A stretch of 64,000 bases of DNA from NCBI RefSeq assembly GCF_002855555.1, contig NZ_PKRT01000001.1, positions 1,054,001 to 1,118,000 of the forward strand, given 5' to 3'. This document shows, one piece after another, positions 45,764-54,883 of this stretch. A program made the translations under genes and the position numbers. This DNA comes from Novosphingobium sp. TH158 (GTDB lineage Bacteria > Pseudomonadota > Alphaproteobacteria > Sphingomonadales > Sphingomonadaceae). The notes beneath the pieces are model-generated. The model worked only from the letters and a program-made list of their open reading frames with translations, searched no databases and was not told the DNA's origin. Every line of letters begins with the position of its first letter. The first letter of the stretch is position 1.

Positions 45764-47428
45764 CTACTTCCCGGTTAACGGGTCGACGACCTGCCCCGCA
45801 GGACTCGTCCAGATAAAGGCATCGACCTTCTGCTTCTTCAGCTTGGCGAGCAGCGCCTTCGCCGCGGCCTCGCTCTCGAAGGGACCGGTCAGCAGGCGGT
45901 TGGTCTTGCCCCAGTCGGTCATTGCGGCGCTGCGGTTGCGCAGCAATTCCGGCACGTCCTTGACCAGTCCCTTCCAGTCGCCCTGAAGCGCAGCCTTGCC
46001 GCGTCCGGTGCCCACCTGGATCCAGATCCGGCTGGGATGCGCGGGCTTGGTTTCCACCTTAGGCCGGGCCGCGGCAATCTTGCGAACGTCCACCGCGCCG
46101 GAGGCCGGCGCTGCAACAGCCGTCGGTGCGCCGAGATCGCCGAACACGTCGTCGAAGTCGCGCGGCTTGGGTGCCTCAACCACCGGAGTCGCCGCCGCAA
46201 CGACCGGCGCGGCCGCAGGGGCGGGATTCGCTGGCGCGACGATCGTCTGCACGGCGGGCTGAACCAGCGGCTTCTGCTGCGCCGGAACCACTGCGGCCAC
46301 CTGCACCGTCTTTGCCGGCTCTGCCGCAACCTCGACCACCGGCGGCTTGACCAGCGACGGCGTAACGCTCTGCTCCCGCGCTGGCTGGAAGGCGGGCGGG
46401 GCCGCGCGCGGAGCAGCCGGGGCCGGTTGCGGCGTGGCAACGGCAACGCGCACGGTCTCCTTGGAGGGTTTGTCCCTGGCCTTGTCCCTGGCCTTGTCCC
46501 TGGCCTTGTCCGAGCCAGCCTTGGCCACCTTGCCCAGCGGCTCTCCCTTGGGAACCAGCTTGCTTTCGGCAGTGGCGACATGGACCGGCGGAGCGTAGCG
46601 CTCCACCCGCGGATCATCGCGCCCGATCTCCGATGCGCGCGGGAAATGCCCGAAGGTGGCCGCAGAGGCCTGCTGCGCGCGGGTCAACCGGGGCATGTAG
46701 CGCAGATAGGGCGCGATCCCGGCGGCAAGGTCCTGCGGCATCGACTGGTAGGCGATCGTAACCGCTTCGTCCGTCTTGCCCAGCGCGGCCAGGGCAAAGG
46801 CGCGGGTGCGATAGGCCGGCTTGTCCTGCTTTTGCAGCAAGGGCAGCAGCGTTGCCTCCATCGCCTCGCGGTTGCCGGAAATCGCCTGGCTCAGCGCAAG
46901 GCGGCGGGCAACCTCGTCGCTCGGCCCGGCGGCAAGGGCAAGGCGGTAATACTTCTGGGCCGAGGCGTTATCGCCGACCAGGTCATAAGCCAGCCCGCGG
47001 TCCGCGTTCAGCCGCGGATCCATGCCGCCCGCAGTCTCCGCTTCGGTGAACAGGGGGATGGCGTCGAAAGGGTTGCCGTTCTGCACCAGCGCGGCGGCAA
47101 GGCCAGCGCGAACGCGCGGGCTGTTGGGCTGGATCTGGTCGGCATTGGCGAAAAAGCCGACTGCGGCATCGACATCGCCCAGTGCAAGCGCAGCATTGCC
47201 CGCATCGATCAGGGCGTTGACGTCTTTCGGGTTACGCCCCAGCCGGGCGAGTGCGGCGTTGAGCGCCTGCTGCTCAGGTCCCGGAAGCGCCTGGACCACG
47301 GCCTGGGACTTCTGCGCCGACTGGACCTGCTGCGCAACGGCGGGAGGCGTAGCCGCGAGCGCCACTGCCAAAGCCAGCGTCAGACTGCGTTTGGAGCCCA
47401 CCGATTGCCGCACCTTCAATCCACCCAT
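45764..47428 (-). CDS. TPR and SPOR-domain periplasmic protein downstream of ftsZ
   Basis: The ATG at 47428 gives 554 residues; a GTG at 47413 is an alternative and neither has a clear Shine-Dalgarno. After a signal peptide (to about AVAQQ) come TPR-like helices (about residues 45-230: ALIDAGNAALALGDVDAAVGF and similar), a low-complexity Pro/Ala/Val linker with KARD repeats, and a C-terminal SPOR domain from RIWIQVGTGRG. SPOR domains bind denuded peptidoglycan glycans at the division site. Its position after ftsZ supports a septal role. Confidence 0.87.
   Translation of the reverse strand: MGGLKVRQSVGSKRSLTLALAVALAATPPAVAQQVQSAQKSQAVVQALPGPEQQALNAALARLGRNPKDVNALIDAGNAALALGDVDAAVGFFANADQIQPNSPRVRAGLAAALVQNGNPFDAIPLFTEAETAGGMDPRLNADRGLAYDLVGDNASAQKYYRLALAAGPSDEVARRLALSQAISGNREAMEATLLPLLQKQDKPAYRTRAFALAALGKTDEAVTIAYQSMPQDLAAGIAPYLRYMPRLTRAQQASAATFGHFPRASEIGRDDPRVERYAPPVHVATAESKLVPKGEPLGKVAKAGSDKARDKARDKARDKPSKETVRVAVATPQPAPAAPRAAPPAFQPAREQSVTPSLVKPPVVEVAAEPAKTVQVAAVVPAQQKPLVQPAVQTIVAPANPAPAAAPVVAAATPVVEAPKPRDFDDVFGDLGAPTAVAAPASGAVDVRKIAAARPKVETKPAHPSRIWIQVGTGRGKAALQGDWKGLVKDVPELLRNRSAAMTDWGKTNRLLTGPFESEAAAKALLAKLKKQKVDAFIWTSPAGQVVDPLTGK
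46471..46511. repeat. 12-bp tandem repeat inside the SPOR gene
   Basis: Three exact copies of TGTCCCTGGCCT followed by a partial TGTCC. On the coding strand they encode Lys-Ala-Arg-Asp repeats, a basic patch in the linker. Being in frame (12 bp), copy-number change would not shift the frame. Confidence 0.9.
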
Positions 47429-47496
47429 GGACCAGCCCGTGGCACAGTCTCGATCCGGCGACAATGCCGTATCAAGGCTGAACGGCGCACGAACGA

Positions 47497-47527
47497 AACG
47501 GGCCGGCGCTTGTCGCACCGGCCCGTT
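47497..47527 (-). terminator. Terminator after ftsZ
   Basis: AACGGGCCGGCGC (47497-47509) pairs with GCACCGGCCCGTT (47515-47527) with one mismatch and a 5-base loop. On the minus strand a TTTCGTT tract follows. It starts 17 bases after the ftsZ stop, separating ftsZ from the SPOR gene. Confidence 0.8.
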
Positions 47528-47543
47528 ATTCATTGTTTGGCGA

Positions 47544-49133
47544 TTACTGGTTGTTCTGGCGACCGAGGAAACGCGGAATCGAGATCGACGGGGCATCGTT
47601 GCCGCCTTCGTCCTGATCATCGTCCTCATCGGCCGACTGCCCGCCGCGCGAGAGATTGGCCATGCGTTCGAACAGCGTGCTGCCGGCACCCGGCAGGCGC
47701 GGCGTGCGCTCCTCACCGCTCTCGGTCGAGCTGGACGAGACCAGCGGCCGCTTGCGGGTAACAAGCGGCGATACGGGTTCGTCTTCCTCGGCCAGGCGGC
47801 TGGCGGCCTGCAGCAGGTCGTCGTTCCCGGCACCGGCGGGGGCGCTCGGCGATGCCTCCGGCTGGGCATTGCCCCAGATTTCGGGTTCGTTGCTGTCCGT
47901 AGCGGCAGTCGGGGCCTGGGCCTCTTCCGCTTCCTCGAAATCGCTGAGTTCCAGCTCGACCGGCTCGTCCTCGAACACCGGGGCTTCGAGCACCAGCGGT
48001 TCTTCCTGCTCGGCTTCCGGCTCGGGCGCGGGCTCGTAAGCCTGCGGCACGGCAGCGGCAGGCTCTGCACGGTTGAACAGCGGCTCAGCCTGTTCGGCCG
48101 TCGGGAGGACCGGACCACGCCCGCCGCCGAAGCTGACAGGGCGTTGCGCCTGCTGGGCCATTTCCGCAGTCTGCTCGATGCCGGTGGCGACAACCGATAC
48201 GCGGATCTTGCCCTGAAGGTCGGGATTGAAGGCCGAACCCCAGATGATGTTGGCATTGGGATCGACGAGTTCGCGGATATGGTTGGCGGCTTCGTCGACT
48301 TCCAGCAGCTTCATGTCGTCGCCGCCGATGATCGAGATGATGACGCCCTTGGCACCCTGCATCGAAACGCCATCGAGCAGCGGGTTCGAAATGGCGCGTT
48401 CGGCGGCTTCGAGGGCGCGATTTTCGCCCTGGCCCTCGCCGGTACCCATCATCGCCTTGCCCATTTCGCCCATGACCGAGCGGACGTCGGCAAAGTCGAG
48501 GTTGATCAGGCCCGGCATGACCATGAGGTCGGTGATCGAACGCACGCCCTGCTGCAGCACTTCATCGGCCAGCGCGAAGGCTTCCTTGAACGTAGTCTCG
48601 GCCTTGGCAACCAGGAACAGGTTCTGGTTCGGGATGACGATCAGCGTATCGACGTGCTTCTGCAGTTCCTCGATACCGGCTTCGGCCGAGCGCATGCGGC
48701 GCGTGCCTTCGAACAGGAACGGCTTGGTCACCACGCCAACGGTCAGCACGCCCTTGTCGCGCGCGGCCTTGGCAATGACCGGGGCCGCACCCGTGCCCGT
48801 GCCGCCGCCCATGCCGGCAGCGATGAAGCACATGTGCACGCCATCAAGCGAACGCTCGATCTCGGCGATGGTTTCTTCCGCGGCGGCCTTGCCAACCTCG
48901 GGACGCGAACCGGCGCCAAGGCCCTGGGTGATGTCCGGGCCAAGCTGGATGCGCTGTTCGGCAATCGAATTGTTGAGAGCCTGGGCATCGGTGTTGGCGA
49001 CGATGAAATCGACGCCTTCGATCTCTGCCTGGATCATGTTGGCGATGGCGTTGCCGCCCGCGCCGCCCACGCCGATCACGGTGATGCGAGGACGCAGTTC
49101 CTCAACCGCCGGGGGACCGATGTTGATGCTCAT
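47544..49133 (-). CDS. ftsZ: Cell division protein FtsZ
   Basis: This 529-residue tubulin homologue forms the Z-ring. The ATG at 49133 has GGAGAG upstream; nine further in-frame codons lack support. GTP-binding GVGGAGGNA is at 21-29, the tubulin signature GGGTGTG at 109-115 and the T7 loop NLDFAD at 211-216. The core ends near 325 and a long acidic linker (about 180 residues, Glu/Pro/Ala-rich) leads to the C-terminal peptide [11 protein letters not shown], which binds FtsA and others. Such long linkers are usual in alphaproteobacteria. A 123-base leader separates it from ftsA. Confidence 0.98.
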   Translation of the reverse strand: MSINIGPPAVEELRPRITVIGVGGAGGNAIANMIQAEIEGVDFIVANTDAQALNNSIAEQRIQLGPDITQGLGAGSRPEVGKAAAEETIAEIERSLDGVHMCFIAAGMGGGTGTGAAPVIAKAARDKGVLTVGVVTKPFLFEGTRRMRSAEAGIEELQKHVDTLIVIPNQNLFLVAKAETTFKEAFALADEVLQQGVRSITDLMVMPGLINLDFADVRSVMGEMGKAMMGTGEGQGENRALEAAERAISNPLLDGVSMQGAKGVIISIIGGDDMKLLEVDEAANHIRELVDPNANIIWGSAFNPDLQGKIRVSVVATGIEQTAEMAQQAQRPVSFGGGRGPVLPTAEQAEPLFNRAEPAAAVPQAYEPAPEPEAEQEEPLVLEAPVFEDEPVELELSDFEEAEEAQAPTAATDSNEPEIWGNAQPEASPSAPAGAGNDDLLQAASRLAEEDEPVSPLVTRKRPLVSSSSTESGEERTPRLPGAGSTLFERMANLSRGGQSADEDDDQDEGGNDAPSISIPRFLGRQNNQ

Positions 49134-49256
49134 TTCGCTCTCCAGTTCGCCCAATGCCAAGGGTGCATACAGGCAATAGTTACATTGACATGCTTAGACT
49201 CGGTTACCCAAGTCGCATTTTACTGTTGTCCACAGGCCATAGCTAAGGAAATCGGC
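49134..49256 (-). promoter_or_regulatory. ftsA-ftsZ intergenic leader, probable ftsZ promoter region
   Basis: This is the only sizeable gap in the division cluster: 123 bases, more AT-rich than its flanks. It holds one GANTC site (GACTC, 49197-49201), the recognition sequence of the alphaproteobacterial CcrM methylase. I saw no CtrA-type TTAA-N7-TTAA box. A promoter is likely but I cannot place its -35/-10 elements with confidence. Confidence 0.5.
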
Positions 49257-50537
49257 CTAGAAATACTCACGAATCGCCCTCCAGACACGTACGGCAAGCC
49301 CCATACCACTGTAACGATGGGTCTGTTGGTGCGACGGGCCGATGGCCCGGATGTCTACCGGATCGGCTGCGGCATAGAGGATCAGGCCGGTCAGCGTCGA
49401 AAAGCCCGGCTTGGCATGGGCATCGGCAAGCCCGCGAATTTCGGGCGCCTTGGCCACGCGAACCGACTTGCCAAGCGCGGCCTGGGCAAAGTCTGCCAGC
49501 CCGGTAAGCTCTGCGCCGCCGCCGGTGAAGACGACGAGCTGCCCCTTGGCGCCGGTAAAGCCCAGGCCTTTCAGTGCCTTGTTGACCTCTTCCATCAGGC
49601 GGCCGAGTTGCTGGGTAATCACCGAGACCAGTTCGGCACGCGGGATGCGATTGGCATCATCGGCATGGCGCGCGGCCGGGCCGGCGTTCTCTTCGCCCGG
49701 GGCATTGATGGGGATCATCTCGCGATGGTCCGCCGGGCTGGCTATGGCCGAACCGTTGACGCACTTCAGGCGCTCTGCCTGGAAGCGTCGGATGCCGAAG
49801 GCCGAAGCGATGCCGTCGGTAATATCGCCCGAACCCATCGGTATCGAGGCCAGGCCCAGCAGCATTCCGCCGGCATGGACCGAGACATTGGTCACTTCGG
49901 CGCCGAATTCGACCAGCGCCACGCCCAGATCGCGCTCTTCGGCGGACAGGCAAGCATAACCGGCCGCAATCGGCGATGCGACGACGGCTTCCACGTCGAT
50001 ATGCGCGTTCTGCACGGCCTCGGTGATGTTGCGCACCGGCGCACCGTCGGCCAGCATGACGTGGATATCCACTCCGAGCCGTTCGGCATGCAGGCCCTTC
50101 GGGTTGGCAACGCCATGCGCGCCATCAAGCGTGTAGTGCGCCGGCTGGGCATGCAGCACCATGCGCCCGTCGGGCTGGATCACGTCGCGCCCCGCGACGA
50201 GCAGGTGATCGATATCGTCCTGCTCGATGCGCCGGCCGCCGATCTCGATCTCCACCTGTGCGGTCTGGCTGGCGAGCCCTGCCCCGGACGTGCCGATCCA
50301 CACGGAATTGACCGTCACACCGGCAATCTTCTCGGCCCGTTCCAGCGCATCGCGCACGGCATAGGTCGCGGCCGACATATCGGTGACATAGCCGCGCTTC
50401 ACCCCCTGTGCCGCGCGGTGGGCGGAGCCGAGCACGACCATCTCGCCCGTCTCCGTGATCCCGGCGATCATGGCGGAAATGCGGAAAGAACCGATGTTGA
50501 CCGCACCGAACAGGCGGGCAATGCGAGGCTGGGCCAT
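49257..50537 (-). CDS. ftsA: Cell division protein FtsA
   Basis: This 426-residue actin-like protein tethers FtsZ to the membrane. RIARLFGAVNIGSFRISAMIA is the phosphate-1 region, ALVEFGAEVTNVSV the phosphate-2 loop, and VVFTGGGAELTGL the adenosine motif. The SHS2_FtsA region (EMVVLGSAHRAAQGVKRGYV) is present. The C-terminus RVWRAIREYF is an amphipathic membrane-targeting helix. The ATG at 50537 shares a base with the ftsQ TGA and has AGGAG 8 bases upstream; a GTG one codon earlier is less likely. Confidence 0.97.
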   Translation of the reverse strand: MAQPRIARLFGAVNIGSFRISAMIAGITETGEMVVLGSAHRAAQGVKRGYVTDMSAATYAVRDALERAEKIAGVTVNSVWIGTSGAGLASQTAQVEIEIGGRRIEQDDIDHLLVAGRDVIQPDGRMVLHAQPAHYTLDGAHGVANPKGLHAERLGVDIHVMLADGAPVRNITEAVQNAHIDVEAVVASPIAAGYACLSAEERDLGVALVEFGAEVTNVSVHAGGMLLGLASIPMGSGDITDGIASAFGIRRFQAERLKCVNGSAIASPADHREMIPINAPGEENAGPAARHADDANRIPRAELVSVITQQLGRLMEEVNKALKGLGFTGAKGQLVVFTGGGAELTGLADFAQAALGKSVRVAKAPEIRGLADAHAKPGFSTLTGLILYAAADPVDIRAIGPSHQQTHRYSGMGLAVRVWRAIREYF

Positions 50538-51607
50538 CACTGCTGCTCCTTCTTCTTGGCGGCGGGCTTTGCCTTGTCAGTGTTCGCGCTGGCGACCTTG
50601 GTGGCCTTCGGCTTGTCGGCGCTGGCCGTGGCGCTGGTGGCCTTGGCCGGCTTCTCCTCCTCGTCAGTAGAGGCGCTTTCCTTCTTCGCCTCGGCCGCCT
50701 TGGCGGCAATCTTGGCGGATTCCTCGTCGCTGGCGCGCTCGGGGACGCGGAAATAGATCCGGCCGGCCGTGCGCATGTCGAAGACCGCGACCTTGCCGCC
50801 AAGCAGCCGGTTGACGCCATCGAGGCGAGCAAAGGTCATCAGGGCATTGGAGGCTTCCTGATCGCCTTCCGGCAGGGCCAGCGTCTGGTCAGTCTTGAAC
50901 TTCACGTTCCAGCGGCGGTTGCCGACCCATTCGGCCTCGATCACCTGCGGCTTCAGCGCCGGTGCGGCCTCAAGCAGCTTGGAAAGCGCGGCGACCTGCT
51001 TGCCCGCCCCCGGACCGAATACCACGAGCTTACCCCGCGCACGTTCGGGCGAGATTGGTTCCAGTTCATGTCCGGAGGCATCGATCAGCATCAGCCGGTC
51101 GGGCTTGCGCAATACGGCGTGCGGCTTGCGTTCGACGATGTCGATCACCAGCCGGTCAGGCAACTGGCGCGATACGCGCGCATCTTCGATCCAGCTCAGC
51201 TGGACGAGTTCGGAACGGATCGCCTCGACATCGACCTCCGGCATCGGCCGCCCCATGGCCGTATCGACCCGCTCATAGACCTTGAGCTCGTTAAGCTGCT
51301 TGACGCCGCGAACCTCCACCCGGTTGACCGAAAGGCCGATATCGCCCGCCGCAATCGCCACCTGCCGGCCGATCAGTTCCGGCACGCCCGCCATCCGTGC
51401 GATGGCGACAACGGCAATTGCCGCCACGGCCAAGATGCCGAAAAGGAACAGCTTGTGCAGCACCTCCTCGCTTACTGGCAGCCAGTTCATGAAGGAATCG
51501 AAGGCAGACCCCGTCTTCGCCCGCGCATTGCGCATGGTGCGGGCCTTGGATTGCTGCGCAGCGACCTTGCGGACGGTGGTTCCCTTGCGGCGGATCGTCT
51601 GGCTCAT
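50537..51607 (-). CDS. ftsQ: Cell division protein FtsQ with long charged C-terminal tail
   Basis: This 356-residue bitopic protein has a basic cytoplasmic N-terminus (residues 1-50, KGTTVRKVAAQQSKARTMRN), one transmembrane helix (about 51-71), a POTRA domain starting VNRVEVRGVKQLNELKVYER near 94, and the FtsQ beta domain to about 289. From residue 290 a 67-residue tail rich in Lys, Ala, Glu and Thr (ERASDEESAK to AAKKKEQQ) extends past the usual end; it looks disordered and periplasmic. It scaffolds FtsB/FtsL. It overlaps ddl by 4 bases. Confidence 0.95.
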   Translation of the reverse strand: MSQTIRRKGTTVRKVAAQQSKARTMRNARAKTGSAFDSFMNWLPVSEEVLHKLFLFGILAVAAIAVVAIARMAGVPELIGRQVAIAAGDIGLSVNRVEVRGVKQLNELKVYERVDTAMGRPMPEVDVEAIRSELVQLSWIEDARVSRQLPDRLVIDIVERKPHAVLRKPDRLMLIDASGHELEPISPERARGKLVVFGPGAGKQVAALSKLLEAAPALKPQVIEAEWVGNRRWNVKFKTDQTLALPEGDQEASNALMTFARLDGVNRLLGGKVAVFDMRTAGRIYFRVPERASDEESAKIAAKAAEAKKESASTDEEEKPAKATSATASADKPKATKVASANTDKAKPAAKKKEQQ

Positions 51608-52554
51608 GCGGCTCCCCCGGCTTGCCTGTCGCGCAGGGCCTCGGCAACGATTTCCTCGACGAGGTCTTCATAGGACATGCCGCAATGCCTGGCCTGTTCC
51701 GGCACCAGGCTGAGCGGGGTCATCCCGGGCTGCGTGTTCACTTCAAGCAGGAACAGCCCCTCGACGCCGCGCTCGTCATCCCAGCGGAAGTCGCTGCGGC
51801 TGGCGCCCTTGCAGCCAAGCAGCTTGTGCGCGCGCAGGGCAATGTCCTTGCAGGCCTCGGCGATATCGTCCGGGATCTCCGCCGGACAGACATGTTCGGT
51901 CATGCCATCGGTGTACTTGGCATCGAAATCGTAGAAGCCAGACTTCGGCTTCAATTCGGTGACCATCAGCGCCTTGTCGCCGATGACTGCCGTGGTCAGT
52001 TCCTTGCCGCGGATGAAGGGTTCGGCAAGCAGGCGATCGAATTCCTGCCACGGACCGCGTGCATCGCGGTTGATCGGGTTGCCCATGTTCCCGTCCGCAG
52101 TGACGATCGCCACGCCGACCGAGGAGCCCTCGTTCACCGGCTTCAGCACATAGGGGCGCGCCAGCGGATCGCGCGCGTACAGTTCCTCGCACTCGACAAT
52201 CCGCCCACCGGGCATGGGGATGCCGTGCGGCACCAGTGCCTGCTTGGTCAGTTCCTTGTCGATGGCGATTACCGAGGTGGCGAGGCCGGAATGGGTATAG
52301 GTCAGCCCCATCAGGTCCATCATGCCCTGAACCGTGCCATCCTCTCCCGGCGTGCCATGCAGCGCGTTGAACACGACATCCGGCTTCGCCTCGGTCAGGC
52401 GCAGCGCGACATCGCGGTCCATGTCGATCCGGGTGACCTTGTGCCCGCGCGATTCCAGCGCCTTGGCAACGCCCTCGCCCGACATCAGGCTTACCGGCCG
52501 TTCGGAAGACCAGCCGCCCATCAGGACCGCGACATGAAGCTTGGGCAAAGTCAC
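51604..52554 (-). CDS. ddl: D-alanine--D-alanine ligase
   Basis: This 316-residue ATP-grasp enzyme makes D-Ala-D-Ala for the peptidoglycan stem. It starts with GTG inside a GTGA overlap with murB. HVAVLMGGWSSERPVSLMSG is the N-terminal substrate motif, FNALHGTPGEDGTVQG the Ddl signature 1, and LEVNTQPGMTPLSLVPEQA the metal/D-Ala site near the C-terminus. The length is normal for DdlB. It sits between murB and ftsQ as in most proteobacterial dcw clusters. Confidence 0.97.
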   Translation of the reverse strand: MTLPKLHVAVLMGGWSSERPVSLMSGEGVAKALESRGHKVTRIDMDRDVALRLTEAKPDVVFNALHGTPGEDGTVQGMMDLMGLTYTHSGLATSVIAIDKELTKQALVPHGIPMPGGRIVECEELYARDPLARPYVLKPVNEGSSVGVAIVTADGNMGNPINRDARGPWQEFDRLLAEPFIRGKELTTAVIGDKALMVTELKPKSGFYDFDAKYTDGMTEHVCPAEIPDDIAEACKDIALRAHKLLGCKGASRSDFRWDDERGVEGLFLLEVNTQPGMTPLSLVPEQARHCGMSYEDLVEEIVAEALRDRQAGGAA

Positions 52555-53477
52555 TTCTTACCAACCTGTTCTTTTGGCGCGGCGGCAGGCTTGCCAACGC
52601 GCTGAATTTCCCATTCGAGCTCAACGCCCGACGTTTCCCTGACGCGCGCCCGCACTTCCTCGCCCAGCGCCTCGATATCGGCGCTGGTGGCATCGCCGGT
52701 GTTGATGAGGAAGTTGGTGTGCTTCTCGCTCACCTGCGCCCCGCCGATCTGGAAGCCGCGGCAACCGGCCTTGTCGACCAGTTCCCACGCCTTCTGCCCG
52801 GGCGGATTCTTGAACGTGGAACCGCCGGTCTTGGAGCGCAGCGGCTGGCTGGCCTCGCGGCTGGCGGAAATCCGGTCCATCTCGGCCTGGATCGCTTGCG
52901 GCTCGCCGGGCCGTCCCTTGAACCGCGCGGCGACCACGATGGCGCCATCGGGCAGCTCGGAATGGCGGTAGGTGTAATGCAGGTCCGCCACCGGCAGCGT
53001 GACGAGCGATCCATCGCGCAGCACCACGTCGCAATCGACGAGGATATCCTTCACCTCGCCGCCATAGGCGCCGCCGTTCATGCGAACGAAGCCGCCGACC
53101 GTGCCGGGGATCGAACGCAAAAATTCAAGCCCGGCGATAGCGTTGTCGCGCGCGGTCGAGGAGACGAGGATACCGCTGGCACCGCCGCCGCAGTTCAGCG
53201 TCAGGTCAGCCACCTTCTCCACCCTGGCAAAGGCCTTGCCCAGGCGCACCACCACGCCCGGCACGCCGCCATCGCGAACGATCATGTTGGAGCCGAGGCC
53301 CAGCGCCATCACCGGCGCTGCCGGATCGAGGCCGCGCAGGAAGTCCTGCAGATCGGCGAGGTCCTTCGGCTCGAACAGCCACTCGGCATTTCCGCCCGAC
53401 TTGAACCAGACGAGCGGAGCCAGCGGCGCATTGGCCGTGAGTTTTCCGGAAGCCTTGGGGAGGGTTCCAGTCGTCAC
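52551..53477 (-). CDS. murB: UDP-N-acetylenolpyruvoylglucosamine reductase
   Basis: The GTG at 53477 overlaps the murC TGA (GTGA) and gives 308 residues; an upstream in-frame ATG at 53522 would overlap murC by 49 bases. The FAD-binding motifs are [16 protein letters not shown] and [18 protein letters not shown]; the catalytic Ser region is [20 protein letters not shown] and the final Glu lies in the C-terminal [15 protein letters not shown]. It reduces UDP-GlcNAc-enolpyruvate to UDP-MurNAc with NADPH. Confidence 0.96.
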   Translation of the reverse strand: MTTGTLPKASGKLTANAPLAPLVWFKSGGNAEWLFEPKDLADLQDFLRGLDPAAPVMALGLGSNMIVRDGGVPGVVVRLGKAFARVEKVADLTLNCGGGASGILVSSTARDNAIAGLEFLRSIPGTVGGFVRMNGGAYGGEVKDILVDCDVVLRDGSLVTLPVADLHYTYRHSELPDGAIVVAARFKGRPGEPQAIQAEMDRISASREASQPLRSKTGGSTFKNPPGQKAWELVDKAGCRGFQIGGAQVSEKHTNFLINTGDATSADIEALGEEVRARVRETSGVELEWEIQRVGKPAAAPKEQVGKK

Positions 53478-54883
53478 CCGGCCCTCCGCCTGGCAATGGC
53501 ATCGGCCAGTCCGGCTGCCCACTTGGTAATGTCACCCGCGCCAAGACAGACAACCATGTCACCCGGCTGCGCGACATCGGCGAGCGCGGCGGCAAGCGCT
53601 TCCGGGCCTTCGATCACCTGCGCGGAGCGATGCCCGCGCTCCTTCATGCCGGCGACCATCGCGGCGCTGTCCACGCCTTCGATGGGCTGTTCCCCTGCGG
53701 GATAGACCGGCGCGGCATAGACCATGTCGGCATCGTTGAAGGCGGACTGGAAATCATCCATGTGATCGCGCAGGCGCGTGAAGCGGTGGGGTTGCACCAC
53801 GGCGATGACACGGCCCTTCACGCCTTCGCGCGCAGCGGCCAGAACGGCGCGGATTTCCACCGGGTGATGGCCGTAATCGTCGATCACGGTCACGCCATCG
53901 ACCTCGCCCACCTTGGTAAAGCGACGCTTGACGCCGCCGAACTTGGCGAACCCGGTCTGGATCACGCTGTCGGCGCAGCCCATTTCGACCGCCACGGCAA
54001 CGGCGGCAAGCGCATTCTGCACGTTGTGCCGGCCCGGCATGGGCAGTTCGATGCCCTCGATCCGCCGGAACGAACCGTCGCGCTGGCGCAGCACGGCGGT
54101 AAAGCGGTTGCCGCCCGGAACCGGCGTCACATCCTCGCCCCGCACGTCGGCCTGGGCGGAAAAGCCATAGGTGACCACGCGCCGGTCGCGCACCTTGGGG
54201 ATCACCGCCTGGACTTCGGGGTGATCGATGCACAGCACCGCCGCGCCATAGAAGGGCACGTTCTCGATGAATTCGACGAAAGCGTCCTTCACCTTGTCGA
54301 ACGAACCGTAATGATCGAGGTGTTCGGGATCGATGTTGGTGACGACGGCAATGGTGCCATCGAGCCGCAGGAACGATCCGTCACTCTCGTCAGCCTCCAC
54401 CACCATCCAGTCGCTGGCGCCAAGCCGCGCGTTGGAGCCGTAGCTGTTGATGATGCCGCCGTTGATCACCGTGGGATCGACCCCGCCCGCATCGAGCAGC
54501 GCGGCGATCATCGAAGTGGTGGTCGTCTTGCCATGCGTACCGGCCACGGCGACGGTGTTCTTCAGCCGCATCAGCTCGGCCAGCATTTCCGCACGGCGGA
54601 CCACCGGAATGCGATGCTCCAGCGCGTGAACAACCTCGGGATTGTCGCGCTTCACCGCGGTGGAAGTAACCACGACAGCGGCATCGGCAGCGTTCTCTGC
54701 GGCGTGGCCGATGAACACCTTGATCCCGCGCTTGCGCAGGCCTTCGACGACATAGCCTTCGGCAATGTCGCTGCCCTGCACAGTATAGCCCAGGTTGTTC
54801 ATCACCTCGGCAATGCCGGACATGCCGATGCCGCCGATGCCGACGAAGTGGATGGTTCCGATATCGGTGCCGACGCCCTTCAT
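53474..54883 (-). CDS. murC: UDP-N-acetylmuramate--L-alanine ligase
   Basis: The ATG at 54883 overlaps the murG TGA (ATGA) and has GGAGA upstream; the product is 469 residues. The N-terminal UDP-binding [12 protein letters not shown] is at 12-23, the ATP loop [11 protein letters not shown] at 113-123, and [11 protein letters not shown] marks the C-terminal ligase domain. It adds L-Ala to UDP-MurNAc. It is flanked by murG and murB in the standard order. Confidence 0.97.
   Translation of the reverse strand: MKGVGTDIGTIHFVGIGGIGMSGIAEVMNNLGYTVQGSDIAEGYVVEGLRKRGIKVFIGHAAENAADAAVVVTSTAVKRDNPEVVHALEHRIPVVRRAEMLAELMRLKNTVAVAGTHGKTTTTSMIAALLDAGGVDPTVINGGIINSYGSNARLGASDWMVVEADESDGSFLRLDGTIAVVTNIDPEHLDHYGSFDKVKDAFVEFIENVPFYGAAVLCIDHPEVQAVIPKVRDRRVVTYGFSAQADVRGEDVTPVPGGNRFTAVLRQRDGSFRRIEGIELPMPGRHNVQNALAAVAVAVEMGCADSVIQTGFAKFGGVKRRFTKVGEVDGVTVIDDYGHHPVEIRAVLAAAREGVKGRVIAVVQPHRFTRLRDHMDDFQSAFNDADMVYAAPVYPAGEQPIEGVDSAAMVAGMKERGHRSAQVIEGPEALAAALADVAQPGDMVVCLGAGDITKWAAGLADAIARRRAG

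Noticed and set aside
46471..46511. Short direct repeats considered as CRISPR
   Set aside because: Units are contiguous 12-mers with no spacers and encode an in-frame protein repeat.
47022..50756. Very long open frame on the plus strand antisense to the SPOR gene, ftsZ, ftsA and part of ftsQ
   Set aside because: It is the mirror of highly biased GC-rich codons; no start signal or recognisable domain, and the opposite strand encodes certain genes.
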